Shown: in pieces, positions 52,665 to 62,425 of the stretch | Layout of the letters: each line of letters begins with the position of its first letter | Numbering within the stretch: position 1 is the first letter of the stretch | Assembly: GCA_009838515.1 (NCBI GenBank) | Contig: VXRL01000092.1 | Span: 99,338 to 163,337, forward strand | Source: Terriglobia bacterium | Lineage (GTDB): Bacteria; Acidobacteriota; Terriglobia; Bryobacterales; UBA6623 | DNA: 64,000 nt | Direction of reading: 5' to 3' | The notes under the pieces: generated by a model | What the model was told of the DNA's origin: nothing | Databases searched by the model: none | Seen by the model: only the letters and a program-made list of their open reading frames with translations | Program-made: the position numbers and the translations under genes

Positions 52665-55529
52665 ATGCCTACACGAGCCCGGCTGATCTGGTTCGCTGCC
52701 AGCGCATGCCTGCAGTTCGCCCCGCTGCTGGCAATCGACACACCGACCACGGTCATCGACCATCCGACGGCTAATGTCGTCATCAAGCTCGAATTCGGCC
52801 TGCGAGCGACTGAGCCCCAGCGTTGGACCGGTCAGGCCAAGGTCGAGCCCGGGTCTGTTCAGGCCGCCTGGGGCTGGCACTTTGATCGCCCCGACCGGAT
52901 CATCGGGACCTCAGGCTGGGATCTGGAATCCCGCTGGTTCAGCCCGCCCGACGCCCGCTATCGACTACGCGCGGAATTGCCCGGCGGAATCAAGATTCTC
53001 CCCAACGGCGTGTACGTCAGTGTCGAGGCGCGGCCAGGCGCGGTCGTCTCGGTCCAGACGAACCGAGGAGCCTTCTCGCTCGCCCTCGCGGAACTCAAGC
53101 AGAAGCGGCGGATCGAAGTCCTCGACGGGAATGTCGCCGCGAGCGTCGCTCCGGCCGTGCGCGCACTGACTAGGGGGGAGGCAAGCCAGCACGACTATCC
53201 CGCGGCTGCATGGACCGCGGCCGGGCTCTTCGTCGCCTGGACAACGTTCCACAACGAAGCCAACGCGCTCTACCTCGCTTGGAAAAAGCAGGACGCTTGG
53301 CAGACATACCGAGTGACTCCGCGCTGGGGTGATTATTTCGGGACAGCCGTGGCGAGCGATGCCGAAGGGCGGATCCATGTCTTGTGGGCTGAGTGCGCCG
53401 ATGGTCGCTGGAGGCTGGTGGATAAGGCCTTCGATCCAGACTCGGAGAGCTGGGGTCCAGAGACCTACGTATCTCCGGCAGGCACGCGACAATACTTCCC
53501 CGTTGCCGTTACGGCGACGGACGGAAGCCCGTGGGTGGCGTGGCAAGAATTCCATGGTGACCAGCTTGATGTCATGGCGGCGCGTTTCGCCGGAGACGCC
53601 TGGGCCGCGCCAATCAGGGTTAGCGAGTCTGGCTCCAACGACTGGGCGCCCGACCTGGCGGCCGCCCCGGATGGGTCGGTGTGGGTCGCTTGGGACGGCT
53701 ACGAACGCGGCAGCTACGACATATTCCTCAGGCGCCTGCTGCCCGACTCCGCCGATGCGGTCATTGGCGTGCCCGCAGACCACAACCGGGCGATCGAGCC
53801 CTCCGTCGCGGTGGATGCCGCCCACCGGGTGTGGGTGGCCTGGGCGGAAAGTGGCCCCAATTGGGGGAAGGACTGGGGGGTCTTGGGCCGCCCCGGAACG
53901 CAGCTGCGGGCTACCAGCCAACTGCGCTTAGCGCGCTATGCCAACGGCGTTTGGTCCGAGCCGGCCCAGATGCTGCAAGAGGTGGTCCCGGCATGGATGT
54001 CGGACATGCACGAGTACCCGGAATTGGTCATGGGCGAGCGCGATGTCCCCCACCTGCTCTTTCGCAAGATGATCCTGCGCTTGCCCGTGGAAGAGCACGA
54101 GTTGAATGTCAGGTTCGGCGACGAGCAGAGACGCATGCAGCCTTGGTACGACACCATTCGCGGCATGTCGGCAGTCCGCATGACGGCCTTTGACGGCGCG
54201 CGCTGGTCGCCGGTGACGGATCTTCCGCTAAGCTCGGGCGGCGCTTACGGGCAAGTGGCGCTCGCGCGGCGGGATGGCGAGACCGTGGCCGTATGGACCG
54301 GAGACGGCAGAAGTTACCAAGATCCGCACGTGCACACCTCCCAACTGCTGTACGCCGGCCTTGATCTGGCCACTGGGCCCAATCCCGAAGAGCAGATGCG
54401 TCCGTACCGTCCCGACACCCAGCCGTTTCGGGATGCCGCTCCGTCCGAGGCAGACGATCTTCAGCGGGTTCGCAGCGCCCGCTGGGCGGACAAGGGGCCG
54501 TTGCGTCTCTTCCGGGGGGATCTACATCGGCACACCGATCTATCGGCCGACAGCCAGCAGGACGGCGACATCTTGTTCCAATACCGCTACGCGCTCGACG
54601 CCGGGGCACTGGACTTCCTGGCCGTGACCGACCATTCCGGGGCCGAGCGGTTGCACTTCTACAAGTACCAATGGTGGAAGACGCGCCAGATCGCGACCAT
54701 GTTCGACCAGCCCGGGCGGTTTGCGACGTTCTTCGGATACGAGCGAACCGTCACGTTCCCTGGTGGCCACCGCAACGTGATCTCCACGCGAAGGGACGCG
54801 CAGCCCGTGCCGATCTCCGACGAGGAGTTCACGGGCAACGAGAGTTGGTCCGAGCGCCTCTACCCGGCGTTGCTGCGACACGGCGACATTGCGATTGCGC
54901 ACACGACGGCCGGTGGCGGCGGCACCGACTGGCGCGACAACGACGCGAGGGCCGAACCGGTGGTGGAGGTCTTTCAGGCGTTGCGAGGATCTTACGAGGA
55001 GCCGAACTCTCCGGGCAAGGCCAACACCTCCGCGCCCGCCGGGTATGTGTGGGATGCCTGGAAGAAGGGCTGGCGCATCGGCTTGCTGGCCAACTCAGAC
55101 CACGAGTCCACGCATCAGTCCTATGCGTGCGTGTGGGCCAGCGAGCTCACCAACACGGCGATTCTTGACGCGATCAAGCAACGGCGCAGCTACGCCGCGA
55201 CCGATAACATCGTGCTGCAGTTCGAGGCAGCAGCGGGCAGCGGTCCAAGGGTGAAGATGGGCGGCGAACTCGCCGCCTCGACCGCCCCGTCGCTCAGCTT
55301 CCGCGCGTCCGCCACGGCACCTGTCGACTCGTTCGAGATCGTGCGTAGCGGGGAGGTGGTGTACTCCGCCAAGCCTGGCACGTCCGCGGTGGCGGTCGAT
55401 TTCCGCGACGAAGACGCGCCCGGCGTGGGCTCGGCGCACTATCATGTGCGGTTTGTTCAGCGGGACGGCCAGATCGCTTGGTCGTCGCCGATTTGGGTTG
55501 ATTTCGAATCGTCCGCTGCCGCTAGGTAG
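52665..55529 (+). CDS. DUF3604 family secreted protein
   Basis: 954 residues, ATG 52665, signal peptide (LIWFAASACLQFAPLLA). The N-terminal 560 residues form a beta-propeller-like region with repeated WVAW / VAW-type blades (DGSPWVAWQEFHG, DGSVWVAWDGYERG, HRVWVAWAESGP). The C-terminal DUF3604 domain belongs to the PHP metal-hydrolase superfamily: FRGDLHRHTDLSADSQ near residue 620, FLAVTDHSGAERLHFYKY, and a later HTTAGGG and NSDHESTHQSYACVWA metal site. Probably hydrolyses a phosphate ester or related bond; substrate unknown. Followed at a 10-base spacing by an SDR gene. Confidence 0.88.
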   Translation: MPTRARLIWFAASACLQFAPLLAIDTPTTVIDHPTANVVIKLEFGLRATEPQRWTGQAKVEPGSVQAAWGWHFDRPDRIIGTSGWDLESRWFSPPDARYRLRAELPGGIKILPNGVYVSVEARPGAVVSVQTNRGAFSLALAELKQKRRIEVLDGNVAASVAPAVRALTRGEASQHDYPAAAWTAAGLFVAWTTFHNEANALYLAWKKQDAWQTYRVTPRWGDYFGTAVASDAEGRIHVLWAECADGRWRLVDKAFDPDSESWGPETYVSPAGTRQYFPVAVTATDGSPWVAWQEFHGDQLDVMAARFAGDAWAAPIRVSESGSNDWAPDLAAAPDGSVWVAWDGYERGSYDIFLRRLLPDSADAVIGVPADHNRAIEPSVAVDAAHRVWVAWAESGPNWGKDWGVLGRPGTQLRATSQLRLARYANGVWSEPAQMLQEVVPAWMSDMHEYPELVMGERDVPHLLFRKMILRLPVEEHELNVRFGDEQRRMQPWYDTIRGMSAVRMTAFDGARWSPVTDLPLSSGGAYGQVALARRDGETVAVWTGDGRSYQDPHVHTSQLLYAGLDLATGPNPEEQMRPYRPDTQPFRDAAPSEADDLQRVRSARWADKGPLRLFRGDLHRHTDLSADSQQDGDILFQYRYALDAGALDFLAVTDHSGAERLHFYKYQWWKTRQIATMFDQPGRFATFFGYERTVTFPGGHRNVISTRRDAQPVPISDEEFTGNESWSERLYPALLRHGDIAIAHTTAGGGGTDWRDNDARAEPVVEVFQALRGSYEEPNSPGKANTSAPAGYVWDAWKKGWRIGLLANSDHESTHQSYACVWASELTNTAILDAIKQRRSYAATDNIVLQFEAAAGSGPRVKMGGELAASTAPSLSFRASATAPVDSFEIVRSGEVVYSAKPGTSAVAVDFRDEDAPGVGSAHYHVRFVQRDGQIAWSSPIWVDFESSAAAR

Positions 55530-55539
55530 GAGGGATTTC

Positions 55540-56343
55540 ATGCAAGTCGATGGAAAGGTCGTTGTTGTAACCGGTGCCGCCCGCGGGATCGGGCGTGCGC
55601 TGGCCGAGCGGTTCGCGCAGGAAGGCGCTCGGGCCGTGGTTGCGGCCGACTTCGATGCTCCAGCCGTCCGAGCGACCGCCGACGAGATCGGCGCCGCCTC
55701 GCGCGTTGCGGACGTTCGGTCCGAAGCCGCGGTCAACGATCTGATCACGTCGGTCGAAGAGGAGTTCGGGGCAATCGACCTGTTCTGCTCCAATGCCGGA
55801 ATCTCTCATCCCGGCGGGCCCGAGGTCTCCAACAAAGATCTCGAGCGTGTCTTTGACGTCAACTATCGCTCGCATCTCTACGCCGCGCGGAATCTGGTGC
55901 CCAAGATGACGGCTCGTGGCGAGGGCTACCTGCTTAACACGGCCTCCGCCGCCGGTGTCCTGACTCAGATCAACTCGTTAGCCTATGCCGTGACCAAGCA
56001 CGCTGCCGTAGCCTTGGCCGAGTGGCTCGCGGTGACCTACGGCGACCAAGGCCTGAAGGTCTCCGTGCTCTGCCCGCAAGGAGTGCGCACGCGGCTGCTG
56101 CTAGGCGAACACGGCGAGCGCGACAATTTCCTCACGCCCGGGGCCATCGAGCCCTCAGAGGTTGCCGACGCGGTCGTGGAGGGCTTGGCGGAGGAGCGTT
56201 TCTTGATCTTGCCTCACCCCGAAGTGGCCGAGTACATGCGTCGCAAAGCGTCTGACTACGATCGCTGGCTGCGCGGCATGCGCCGGCTTCAGGCGCGTGT
56301 GCGCGACAACCCCAAGACCGCGATGAAGACAACGGGCGGATAG
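55540..56343 (+). CDS. Short-chain dehydrogenase/reductase
   Basis: 267 residues. ATG 55540 follows a strong ribosome-binding site (GGTAGGAGGG), which decides the start. VVVVTGAARGIGRALAERFA is the cofactor-binding TGxxxGIG motif. The catalytic set is LLNTASAAGVLTQINSLAYA, then AVTKHAAVALAEWL (Ser...YxxxK). NAG at CSNAGISHPGG. C-terminal KTAMKTTGG. Typical classical SDR oxidising or reducing an alcohol or ketone with NAD(P); substrate cannot be told. Ten bases after the DUF3604 gene, so likely co-transcribed. Confidence 0.93.
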   Translation: MQVDGKVVVVTGAARGIGRALAERFAQEGARAVVAADFDAPAVRATADEIGAASRVADVRSEAAVNDLITSVEEEFGAIDLFCSNAGISHPGGPEVSNKDLERVFDVNYRSHLYAARNLVPKMTARGEGYLLNTASAAGVLTQINSLAYAVTKHAAVALAEWLAVTYGDQGLKVSVLCPQGVRTRLLLGEHGERDNFLTPGAIEPSEVADAVVEGLAEERFLILPHPEVAEYMRRKASDYDRWLRGMRRLQARVRDNPKTAMKTTGG

Positions 56344-56539
56344 CGGTAATTCGGACTCCGTCCGGAGGCGCTAGGCCAGATCAGCTCCCGCCCAAGTCTT
56401 GAGAGTTGCATTGCATTTTCGCCGCTTCCGGACCCGCTTGGCGCCGGAGCATTTTTGCGGCTGTGTGTTCGGAGGGTGCGAGAATAGCAATTGGGAGCGG
56501 CGCCGCCTCCCGTGAAGGCCGGCGCTCGGATTCTCTGGC

Positions 56540-57244
56540 ATGTTGTTGCTGATCGCGGCGTTCTCCTTTGAATTCGCAGGCCTTCGGTCGTGCCAGTCTT
56601 GCGCCACGACTGGCCTGCGCTGGGCTGCGACGCTCGATCTGGCGGGAGACCGGGCCATCTTGGTCGCTAACGGCGCGGGGCGCTCGCGCGCGTCCGCCGC
56701 CGCGAGGACGATATTGTCCAAGGAATCGGTCCGGGCCGTGGTTTCGACCGGATTCGCAGGTGCCTTGGATCCGTCATTTTCGGCAGGAGACGTGTTCGTC
56801 GCGGATTCCGTCCGCGGGCGCGAGGGGGAGTTTACCAGCCGGTCCCCTGCCGGGTCGCTAGGCGACGTGCGGCGCGGTGCGCTGCTGACCGTGGACCGAG
56901 TCGTACAGTCAGCTTCGGCCAAGCGCCAGCTTAGGGGGCATGGTGCCCAGGCTGTAGATATGGAGGCGTCATCGGTCGCGGCCGTGGCTGAGGAGCACGG
57001 CCTGCCATTCTTCTGCATCCGGGCGATCAGCGATCTCGCCGCGGAGGACATGCCTGTCGACTTCAATCGCGCGCTTCGCTCCGATGGCTCGCTTTCCGCT
57101 TGGAGCGTGTTCGGACAAGCGCTGCTCACACGCGGCCGCTGGTCGCGTCTCATGCGCCTGCGCCGCGACTCGGCGGCCGCTGCCCGATCATTGGGGAGGT
57201 GCCTTAGGCGCTGCGAGTTCCCCGTGCCAGCCGGCGGCGTATGA
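56540..57244 (+). CDS. Nucleoside phosphorylase-superfamily protein (MTA/SAH nucleosidase-like or HpnG-like)
   Basis: 234 residues. AVVSTGFAGALDPSFSAGDV carries the phosphorylase GxAG loop. QAVDMEASSVAAVAEEHGLP is the purine/ribose-binding DMEAS motif, followed by FFCIRAISDLAAED. This matches 5'-methylthioadenosine/S-adenosylhomocysteine nucleosidase and the hopanoid-associated phosphorylase HpnG, which share the fold. Overlaps the next gene by four bases (ATGA), forming a three-gene unit with two alcohol dehydrogenases. In hopanoid clusters HpnG releases adenine from adenosylhopane; no other hpn gene is visible here, so the choice is open. Confidence 0.8.
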   Translation: MLLLIAAFSFEFAGLRSCQSCATTGLRWAATLDLAGDRAILVANGAGRSRASAAARTILSKESVRAVVSTGFAGALDPSFSAGDVFVADSVRGREGEFTSRSPAGSLGDVRRGALLTVDRVVQSASAKRQLRGHGAQAVDMEASSVAAVAEEHGLPFFCIRAISDLAAEDMPVDFNRALRSDGSLSAWSVFGQALLTRGRWSRLMRLRRDSAAAARSLGRCLRRCEFPVPAGGV

Positions 57245-58308
57245 CGGTTCCTGAAGCCATGACGGCTGCGGTCTACCGTGGCCGGCAGACCGTTTTTCCC
57301 GAGTCGGTCGCCGTGCCGTCGATCGGGTCCGGCGAGCTGCTCGTTCGGGTCGAGGCCTGTGGAATTTGCCACACAGATCTGAAGAAGATCGAGCACGACT
57401 TGCTGCCCGCTCCCAGGATCTACGGCCACGAGACGGCCGGAGTTGTCGCTCAGGTCGGGGAGGGGGTCGACAGCTATGACGTGGGGGATCGCGTGTGTTT
57501 CTTTCACCACATTCCCTGCTTTGACTGCCACTATTGCCGCTTCCGTGACTACGCCCAGTGCTCGACATACAAGCGGGTCGGAGTGACTGCCGGTTTCGAG
57601 CCTGCCGGCGGCGGCTTCGCCCAGTACGTCAGGGTGATGGACTGGATTGTGCGCCGCGGGGTCGAGCGCATCCCGCCTCATGCCAGCTTCGAGCGCGCGA
57701 CGTTCGTCGAACCGACCAACACTTGCCTGAAGGGCTTGGCAAAACTGGCCGTGGATCCCGACGAGAGCGTGCTAGTGATGGGGCAGGGTCCGATAGGACT
57801 GCTCTTCACGACGCTGCTGCGGCGGCAAGGCGTGCGCTCGGTATACACTACCGACCGGCTGGCCTCTCGTCTGGAGTTGTCCCGCCAGTTGGGTGCCGCC
57901 GAGGCCTGGGACGCCGGCGGTGAGGCGGCCACCGGCGTGCGCAGGGTTTCCAAGGGCCGCGGCGTTGACGCCGTGATCTTGGCCGCGTCGGCACCCGGAA
58001 TCGTCGAGCAGGCCGTATCGCTGTCGCGTCGCGGCGGACGTGTGATGCTATTTGCCCAGACTTCTCCCACGGAGCGGTTCGAACTCGACGGCAAGAGTGT
58101 ATGTGCCGAGGACCGGGCTGTGTTCGGCTCGTACAGCGCGTGCGCCGACTTGCAGTCCGAGTCTGCCGCGGTGGTCTGGGATCCCGAGTTCCCGGCGAAC
58201 GCGCTCGTCTCGCACCGATTTCGGCTGGACGAGTTCGCATCCGGCATGCGCTTGGCATCCCGGCCTCAAGAGGGCGCCTTGAAGCTGCTCGTCATGCCAC
58301 AGGAGTGA
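57241..58308 (+). CDS. Zinc-dependent alcohol dehydrogenase (MDR)
   Basis: 355 residues. Catalytic zinc ligands are in VEACGICHTDLKK, IYGHETAGVV and FVEPTNTCLKG; the structural zinc set is the cluster PCFDCHYCRFRDYAQC. The Rossmann motif is VLVMGQGPIGLLFTTLL. Medium-chain dehydrogenase similar to sorbitol/threonine dehydrogenases. Overlaps the phosphorylase gene by four bases; a second dehydrogenase follows one base after its stop. Confidence 0.92.
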   Translation: MTVPEAMTAAVYRGRQTVFPESVAVPSIGSGELLVRVEACGICHTDLKKIEHDLLPAPRIYGHETAGVVAQVGEGVDSYDVGDRVCFFHHIPCFDCHYCRFRDYAQCSTYKRVGVTAGFEPAGGGFAQYVRVMDWIVRRGVERIPPHASFERATFVEPTNTCLKGLAKLAVDPDESVLVMGQGPIGLLFTTLLRRQGVRSVYTTDRLASRLELSRQLGAAEAWDAGGEAATGVRRVSKGRGVDAVILAASAPGIVEQAVSLSRRGGRVMLFAQTSPTERFELDGKSVCAEDRAVFGSYSACADLQSESAAVVWDPEFPANALVSHRFRLDEFASGMRLASRPQEGALKLLVMPQE

Positions 58309-58309
58309 G

Positions 58310-59374
58310 ATGGATTCGCGCCGAGACATGCTGGCTTGCGTCCTGCATGGTCGAGAAGACCTCCGCATGGAGCGCGTTGCCGTCCCGACGGTGGGCCCGG
58401 CCGACCTGTTGGTCCGGGTACGTGCCGCGCTTACCTGCGGAACGGACCTGAAGGTCTATCGGCGGGGGCATCACGCCCGCATGATCACCCTGCCAGCCGC
58501 GCTGGGCCACGAACTGGCTGGAGACGTCGTGGAGGCTGGCTCGGCCGTGCGCTCGTTCAAGGTCGGCGACCGCATCGTGGCGGCCAACTCGGCACCCTGC
58601 CACAAGTGCTTCTTTTGCCGCCATGACGAGAAGAACCTGTGCGAGAACTTGCTCTTCAACAACGGCGCCTACGCGGAGTACATCAGGATTCCCGGGCCTA
58701 TCGTGGACTGCAACACGCACATCCTCCCTTCCCAAGTCGACTACCGCGACGCTGCGTTGTCCGAGCCGCTGGCATGCGTGCTAAAGGGAATCGACGATAC
58801 CGGGGTCAAACCCGGCGACACCGTCACCATCATTGGTCTCGGGCCGATCGGGCTGATGTTCGTGCGAGTCGCAAAGATCGCCGGGGCCCGCGTGATCGCT
58901 ATCGGCAGGCGTCAGGTCCAGCTGGACAGGGCGGAGCATCTCGGAGCGGAGGTGCTGATCGAGTCGCATCGCGGCGACGACCCGACGGACGAGGTCCGGA
59001 GGCACACCCACGGCGGCAGGGGGTCGGACGTGGTGATCGAAGCGGTCGGCTCTCCGCATGCCTGGCGCCAGGCAGTGTCCATGGTCCGCTCGGGCGGCAA
59101 GGTGAATTTCTTCGGAGGATGCCCCAAGCAAACAGTCGTTTGCTTGGATACGGGCAGGTTGCACTATTCTTCCATCACCCTCAGAGCGACGTTCCATCAC
59201 ACGCCGGACCACATCCGCGAAGCCTTGGATCTAGTCAGTCGTGGCGAAGTGCATGCGCGAGACTTTATCGCGGGCGAGGTCCCGCTTGCGGAACTGGCCA
59301 CCGCATTCCGGCAATGGGCGAGCCGCCGAGGCCAACTCAAGATAGCCATCCTGCCCGAGCACGCACAGTCTTGA
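58310..59374 (+). CDS. Zinc-dependent alcohol dehydrogenase (MDR), second copy
   Basis: 354 residues. Zinc ligands in ALTCGTDLKVYRRG and LGHELAGDVVEAG; structural zinc cluster PCHKCFFCRHDEKNLC; cofactor-binding VTIIGLGPIGLMFVRVAK. Only weakly similar to its upstream neighbour, so not a recent duplicate. The two adjacent dehydrogenases may act on successive or paired alcohol groups of one substrate (inference). Confidence 0.92.
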   Translation: MDSRRDMLACVLHGREDLRMERVAVPTVGPADLLVRVRAALTCGTDLKVYRRGHHARMITLPAALGHELAGDVVEAGSAVRSFKVGDRIVAANSAPCHKCFFCRHDEKNLCENLLFNNGAYAEYIRIPGPIVDCNTHILPSQVDYRDAALSEPLACVLKGIDDTGVKPGDTVTIIGLGPIGLMFVRVAKIAGARVIAIGRRQVQLDRAEHLGAEVLIESHRGDDPTDEVRRHTHGGRGSDVVIEAVGSPHAWRQAVSMVRSGGKVNFFGGCPKQTVVCLDTGRLHYSSITLRATFHHTPDHIREALDLVSRGEVHARDFIAGEVPLAELATAFRQWASRRGQLKIAILPEHAQS

Positions 59375-59384
59375 GCGGCTAGCC

Positions 59385-62288
59385 TCAGTCGACAAAGTAT
59401 CGCAAGGCTGCCCTCACCTTGGCAGCAGCACCGTCCAAGCGAGCTGCGACTTCTCCAAAGTCGTCCACGCCCGCCGCCTCCGCGAACGAGGGGCGTAGGC
59501 GCTTGGGTGTGGCCGCGCCTCGTTTGTCCGCGTCGAGCAGACACTGGAGTGTCTGAATGCGCGTCATCAGCCGCCACGAGTCAGCCAGCCCCGTCGCAAG
59601 ATCGACCGGAATCGCGCCGCACTTTCCCAGCTCCGCCAGCACGTCTCCGGCCGTGCCAGCGGATCGGACCGCGGGATGCTCCGGTGCGTGCAGCAGCCTG
59701 AAATACTGCGTCAAGACGGCGATGTCGGCGAGGCCGCCGCGGCGCTCTGCCACGCCCTGCGGATCGCCGCTAGGCAGGGTGCTGCGCAGTCGCCTTAGAG
59801 CCGCAGCCGCCTGTGCTCGCAAGGCTTCGGGGTCGCGGCGCGTCTCAAGGGCGGCGGACATGCTCTGCAATACGCGCTCGGCGCCGTCTCCGATGCAGCA
59901 AACGAGCCTGGGCCAGCACGGCACCTGCCCGCTCAAGGCACCTTCGTGGAGTCTGGCGTGCAGGGCCCCGCAACTCGCGGCGGGCCCTTCGGTGGTGCAA
60001 GCGTAGATCTTGCGCCACCCAGGTTTCCCGCGGAGATTGCCCAGCAGCGTAGACTCAAGTTGCTGCGCAAAGGCAGATGCAGCTTGACCGGCGCGGCCTT
60101 GGCCTTGGATGTCGCCGACATCGAAGACGGCGATCTCCACACCGGAGTCCACGTTCAGGCTCCGGCTCCCATAGTGGCCGGTGGCTAGGATCGCTATACC
60201 GGTGCTAGCCCGGGGCGCGTTCGAGGGTGTAATTTCCTCGCTTGCGCACCGTGCTAGGGCCGCAATCGAGCAATCTGCGATGTCAGAGAACAGCGCTGAC
60301 GCATCCAGCGGGTCTAGAGCGTGGAACAAGACCCTTGCGCCGACCCTGAAACGGGCTTCGTGGGTCCACTTGGAGATCTGCTGCACCCTGCCTTCGAAAC
60401 CCACGACGCCCGCCAGCGTTGAGGCCAAGCTCGATTCCAAGGCGCCGCGATCGGGAGGAGACGAGTCGGAATCCGGATCGAGCAGGCTCTCGAGCAAGGA
60501 CGGCCTTGCAGTCAGCAGCGCTCCGATCGCCGGTGCGGCAACCATGGTCTCGGCCACGGTTTCCACCACGTGCAGGTTGGCTTGGAAGAGTGTCAGCATG
60601 CTGTGCGCGTCTGGGATTCGGTCGATCAGCTCGTCAAACCGGCGCAGGGCCAGGTCAGGATCCTCCGTCCCGCAGCAAGCAATGACAAGCGAGGGGACCA
60701 GGGACTGGAACAATTCCATCGCCCGGCGGTCTCGCGCCACGGTGTGCCGTCCGGTGCGCCATCGCTCCACGATGGCGAAAGCCGCGGCCGGATCGCGGTA
60801 GCCCATGCGCCCAAGCCGCTCCTCGGTTTCCACCCGGCTGCGCCCGGACAGCGCCGAAGAGGCGCTCGCCACCGTCATTTCGTGGGGCAGCTCGAAGAAT
60901 GACTCGTATTGGTCCTCGACGCTGCGCAGGTGCCCGGTCAGAGCCTCGCGGAACGCTCCGCTGCCGGCGTATCCGAGAAACCGGGCCAGGCTCTCATAGT
61001 CGGCCTCTCTCTTCGGCAGCGAGTGCGTCTGGCGGTCGCCGACCATCTGGATGCGGTGCTCGACCCGGCGAAGGTACTCGTAGGCCGCGCTGAGCTTCTC
61101 GCTAGCGGAGTCCGGGATGCGGCCGGACGCGGCAAGCGCCGCCAGCGAGTCGCAGGTGCCGATCTGGCGCAGCGAAGGGTCGGTGCCTCCCCAGACCAAC
61201 TGGTGCGCTTGGGCGAAGAACTCGATTTCGCGAATGCCGCCCCGCCCGAGCTTGAGGTTCTGGCCGACCTCGCCGATCTGCCCCCCGCGGTGCTGCGCGT
61301 CGATCCGCCGCTTGGTCTCGTGCAGTTCCTGCACCGTGGCGAAGTCGAGGCTGTCACGCCACACGAACGACTCCAGCCGCTCCAGGAACCGCTTCCCTGC
61401 GGCGATGTCGCCGGCCACCGGGCGCGCCTTGATCATCGCCGCGCGCTCCCATGTCTGGCCGCGCTTGGCGTAGTACTCCAGAGCTGCCTTGGTCGAGATG
61501 ACCAGCGGCATGGACACCGGATCGGGGCGAAGCCGAAGGTCCACCGGGAATACGCGCCCTTCGATTGTCGGAGCGGCCAGCAGGTCGACGAACCGGCGCG
61601 CCAAGCGCATGAATTGGGAAGGCGCCGCATGGCGGTCCGCCAGCGGAGCCACGTCGGGATCGTACAGCAGTATGAGGTCAACGTCGGAGGAGTAGTTCAG
61701 CTCCCTTCCGCCGAGCTTGCCCATGCCGATCACGATCAGTCCCGAGTCTTCTTCGCATGCATCACGCCCTGCCGCGAAAGCACCCTCGGCCGATAGTCTG
61801 GCCAGTTGCGTGCGCAGAGCCACAGAGCAGGCTGCACAGGCGAACTCCGAGAGCGCGCCGGTCACCTCGGGCAGCGACCACGTGCCTGCTATGTCGGCGA
61901 GCCCAACTGCCAGCGCGATGCGCCGACGTGCGCGGCGTAGCGTGCTCCCGACCTCCTGCTCGGGGGAGTCGATTGGAAGCGACAGCAAGCCGTCAACGAT
62001 CGCGCCGACACAGTGGCCCGGACCGTTCTCCCAGAGTTCGCGAACAAAGCTTTGGTCGGCTATCGCGCAGCTCTCCAGGAAGGGGCTGGCTCCGCAGATG
62101 CATCGCAGCATGGCACCGCCATCGGCTGATGCGGCGAACTGCAGGGCGAAGTCTCTGTCCGCTCCTGGGCCGAGGGCGGTCGCGGCGTCGCTCCACTTTC
62201 TCAGACCCACGTCCGCACGGTCGGAGTTCGCGGGCGCCGGCCATACGTCAGCGGCACTGAGTCGACACTCGGTCCGAGCTGCCATCAA
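59385..62288 (-). CDS. glnE: Glutamine synthetase adenylyltransferase/removase with degenerate C-terminal site
   Basis: 967 residues, full GlnE length. The N-terminal adenylyl-removing domain is intact: GMGKLGGRELNYSSDVDLIL (near 182-203) and GRGGIREIEFFAQAHQLVWG. The C-terminal domain that adenylylates glutamine synthetase is degenerate. The expected G-rich SDLDL motif reads GHYGSRSLNVDSGVEIAVF (near 703-721), with Gly and Glu in place of the two catalytic Asp. The later GGxxDIEF motif reads RRGGLADIAVLTQYF, losing the Glu. The reading frame is continuous, so these are substitutions and not sequencing frameshifts. Likely consequence: removase only, or a non-catalytic adenylylation half. Confidence 0.93.
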   Translation of the reverse strand: MMAARTECRLSAADVWPAPANSDRADVGLRKWSDAATALGPGADRDFALQFAASADGGAMLRCICGASPFLESCAIADQSFVRELWENGPGHCVGAIVDGLLSLPIDSPEQEVGSTLRRARRRIALAVGLADIAGTWSLPEVTGALSEFACAACSVALRTQLARLSAEGAFAAGRDACEEDSGLIVIGMGKLGGRELNYSSDVDLILLYDPDVAPLADRHAAPSQFMRLARRFVDLLAAPTIEGRVFPVDLRLRPDPVSMPLVISTKAALEYYAKRGQTWERAAMIKARPVAGDIAAGKRFLERLESFVWRDSLDFATVQELHETKRRIDAQHRGGQIGEVGQNLKLGRGGIREIEFFAQAHQLVWGGTDPSLRQIGTCDSLAALAASGRIPDSASEKLSAAYEYLRRVEHRIQMVGDRQTHSLPKREADYESLARFLGYAGSGAFREALTGHLRSVEDQYESFFELPHEMTVASASSALSGRSRVETEERLGRMGYRDPAAAFAIVERWRTGRHTVARDRRAMELFQSLVPSLVIACCGTEDPDLALRRFDELIDRIPDAHSMLTLFQANLHVVETVAETMVAAPAIGALLTARPSLLESLLDPDSDSSPPDRGALESSLASTLAGVVGFEGRVQQISKWTHEARFRVGARVLFHALDPLDASALFSDIADCSIAALARCASEEITPSNAPRASTGIAILATGHYGSRSLNVDSGVEIAVFDVGDIQGQGRAGQAASAFAQQLESTLLGNLRGKPGWRKIYACTTEGPAASCGALHARLHEGALSGQVPCWPRLVCCIGDGAERVLQSMSAALETRRDPEALRAQAAAALRRLRSTLPSGDPQGVAERRGGLADIAVLTQYFRLLHAPEHPAVRSAGTAGDVLAELGKCGAIPVDLATGLADSWRLMTRIQTLQCLLDADKRGAATPKRLRPSFAEAAGVDDFGEVAARLDGAAAKVRAALRYFVD

Positions 62289-62425
62289 GCCCTACTGAGG
62301 TGTCTTTGTCACGTTTCTTGCGCTTGCTGCCCCCCGCGCCGCTGACCTGCCGCCTCGTCGGCTCTGGTCGCTGCCGGGATTGGTACTGGTTCATTGCGCT
62401 GCCCGTGCGTGCCACATCGTATCAG

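Noticed and set aside
56371..57681. 436-residue minus-strand open frame
   Set aside because: It lies opposite the phosphorylase and dehydrogenase genes, which have clear family motifs. Its own composition (Arg/Ser/Ala-rich, no motif) is that of a GC-rich shadow frame.
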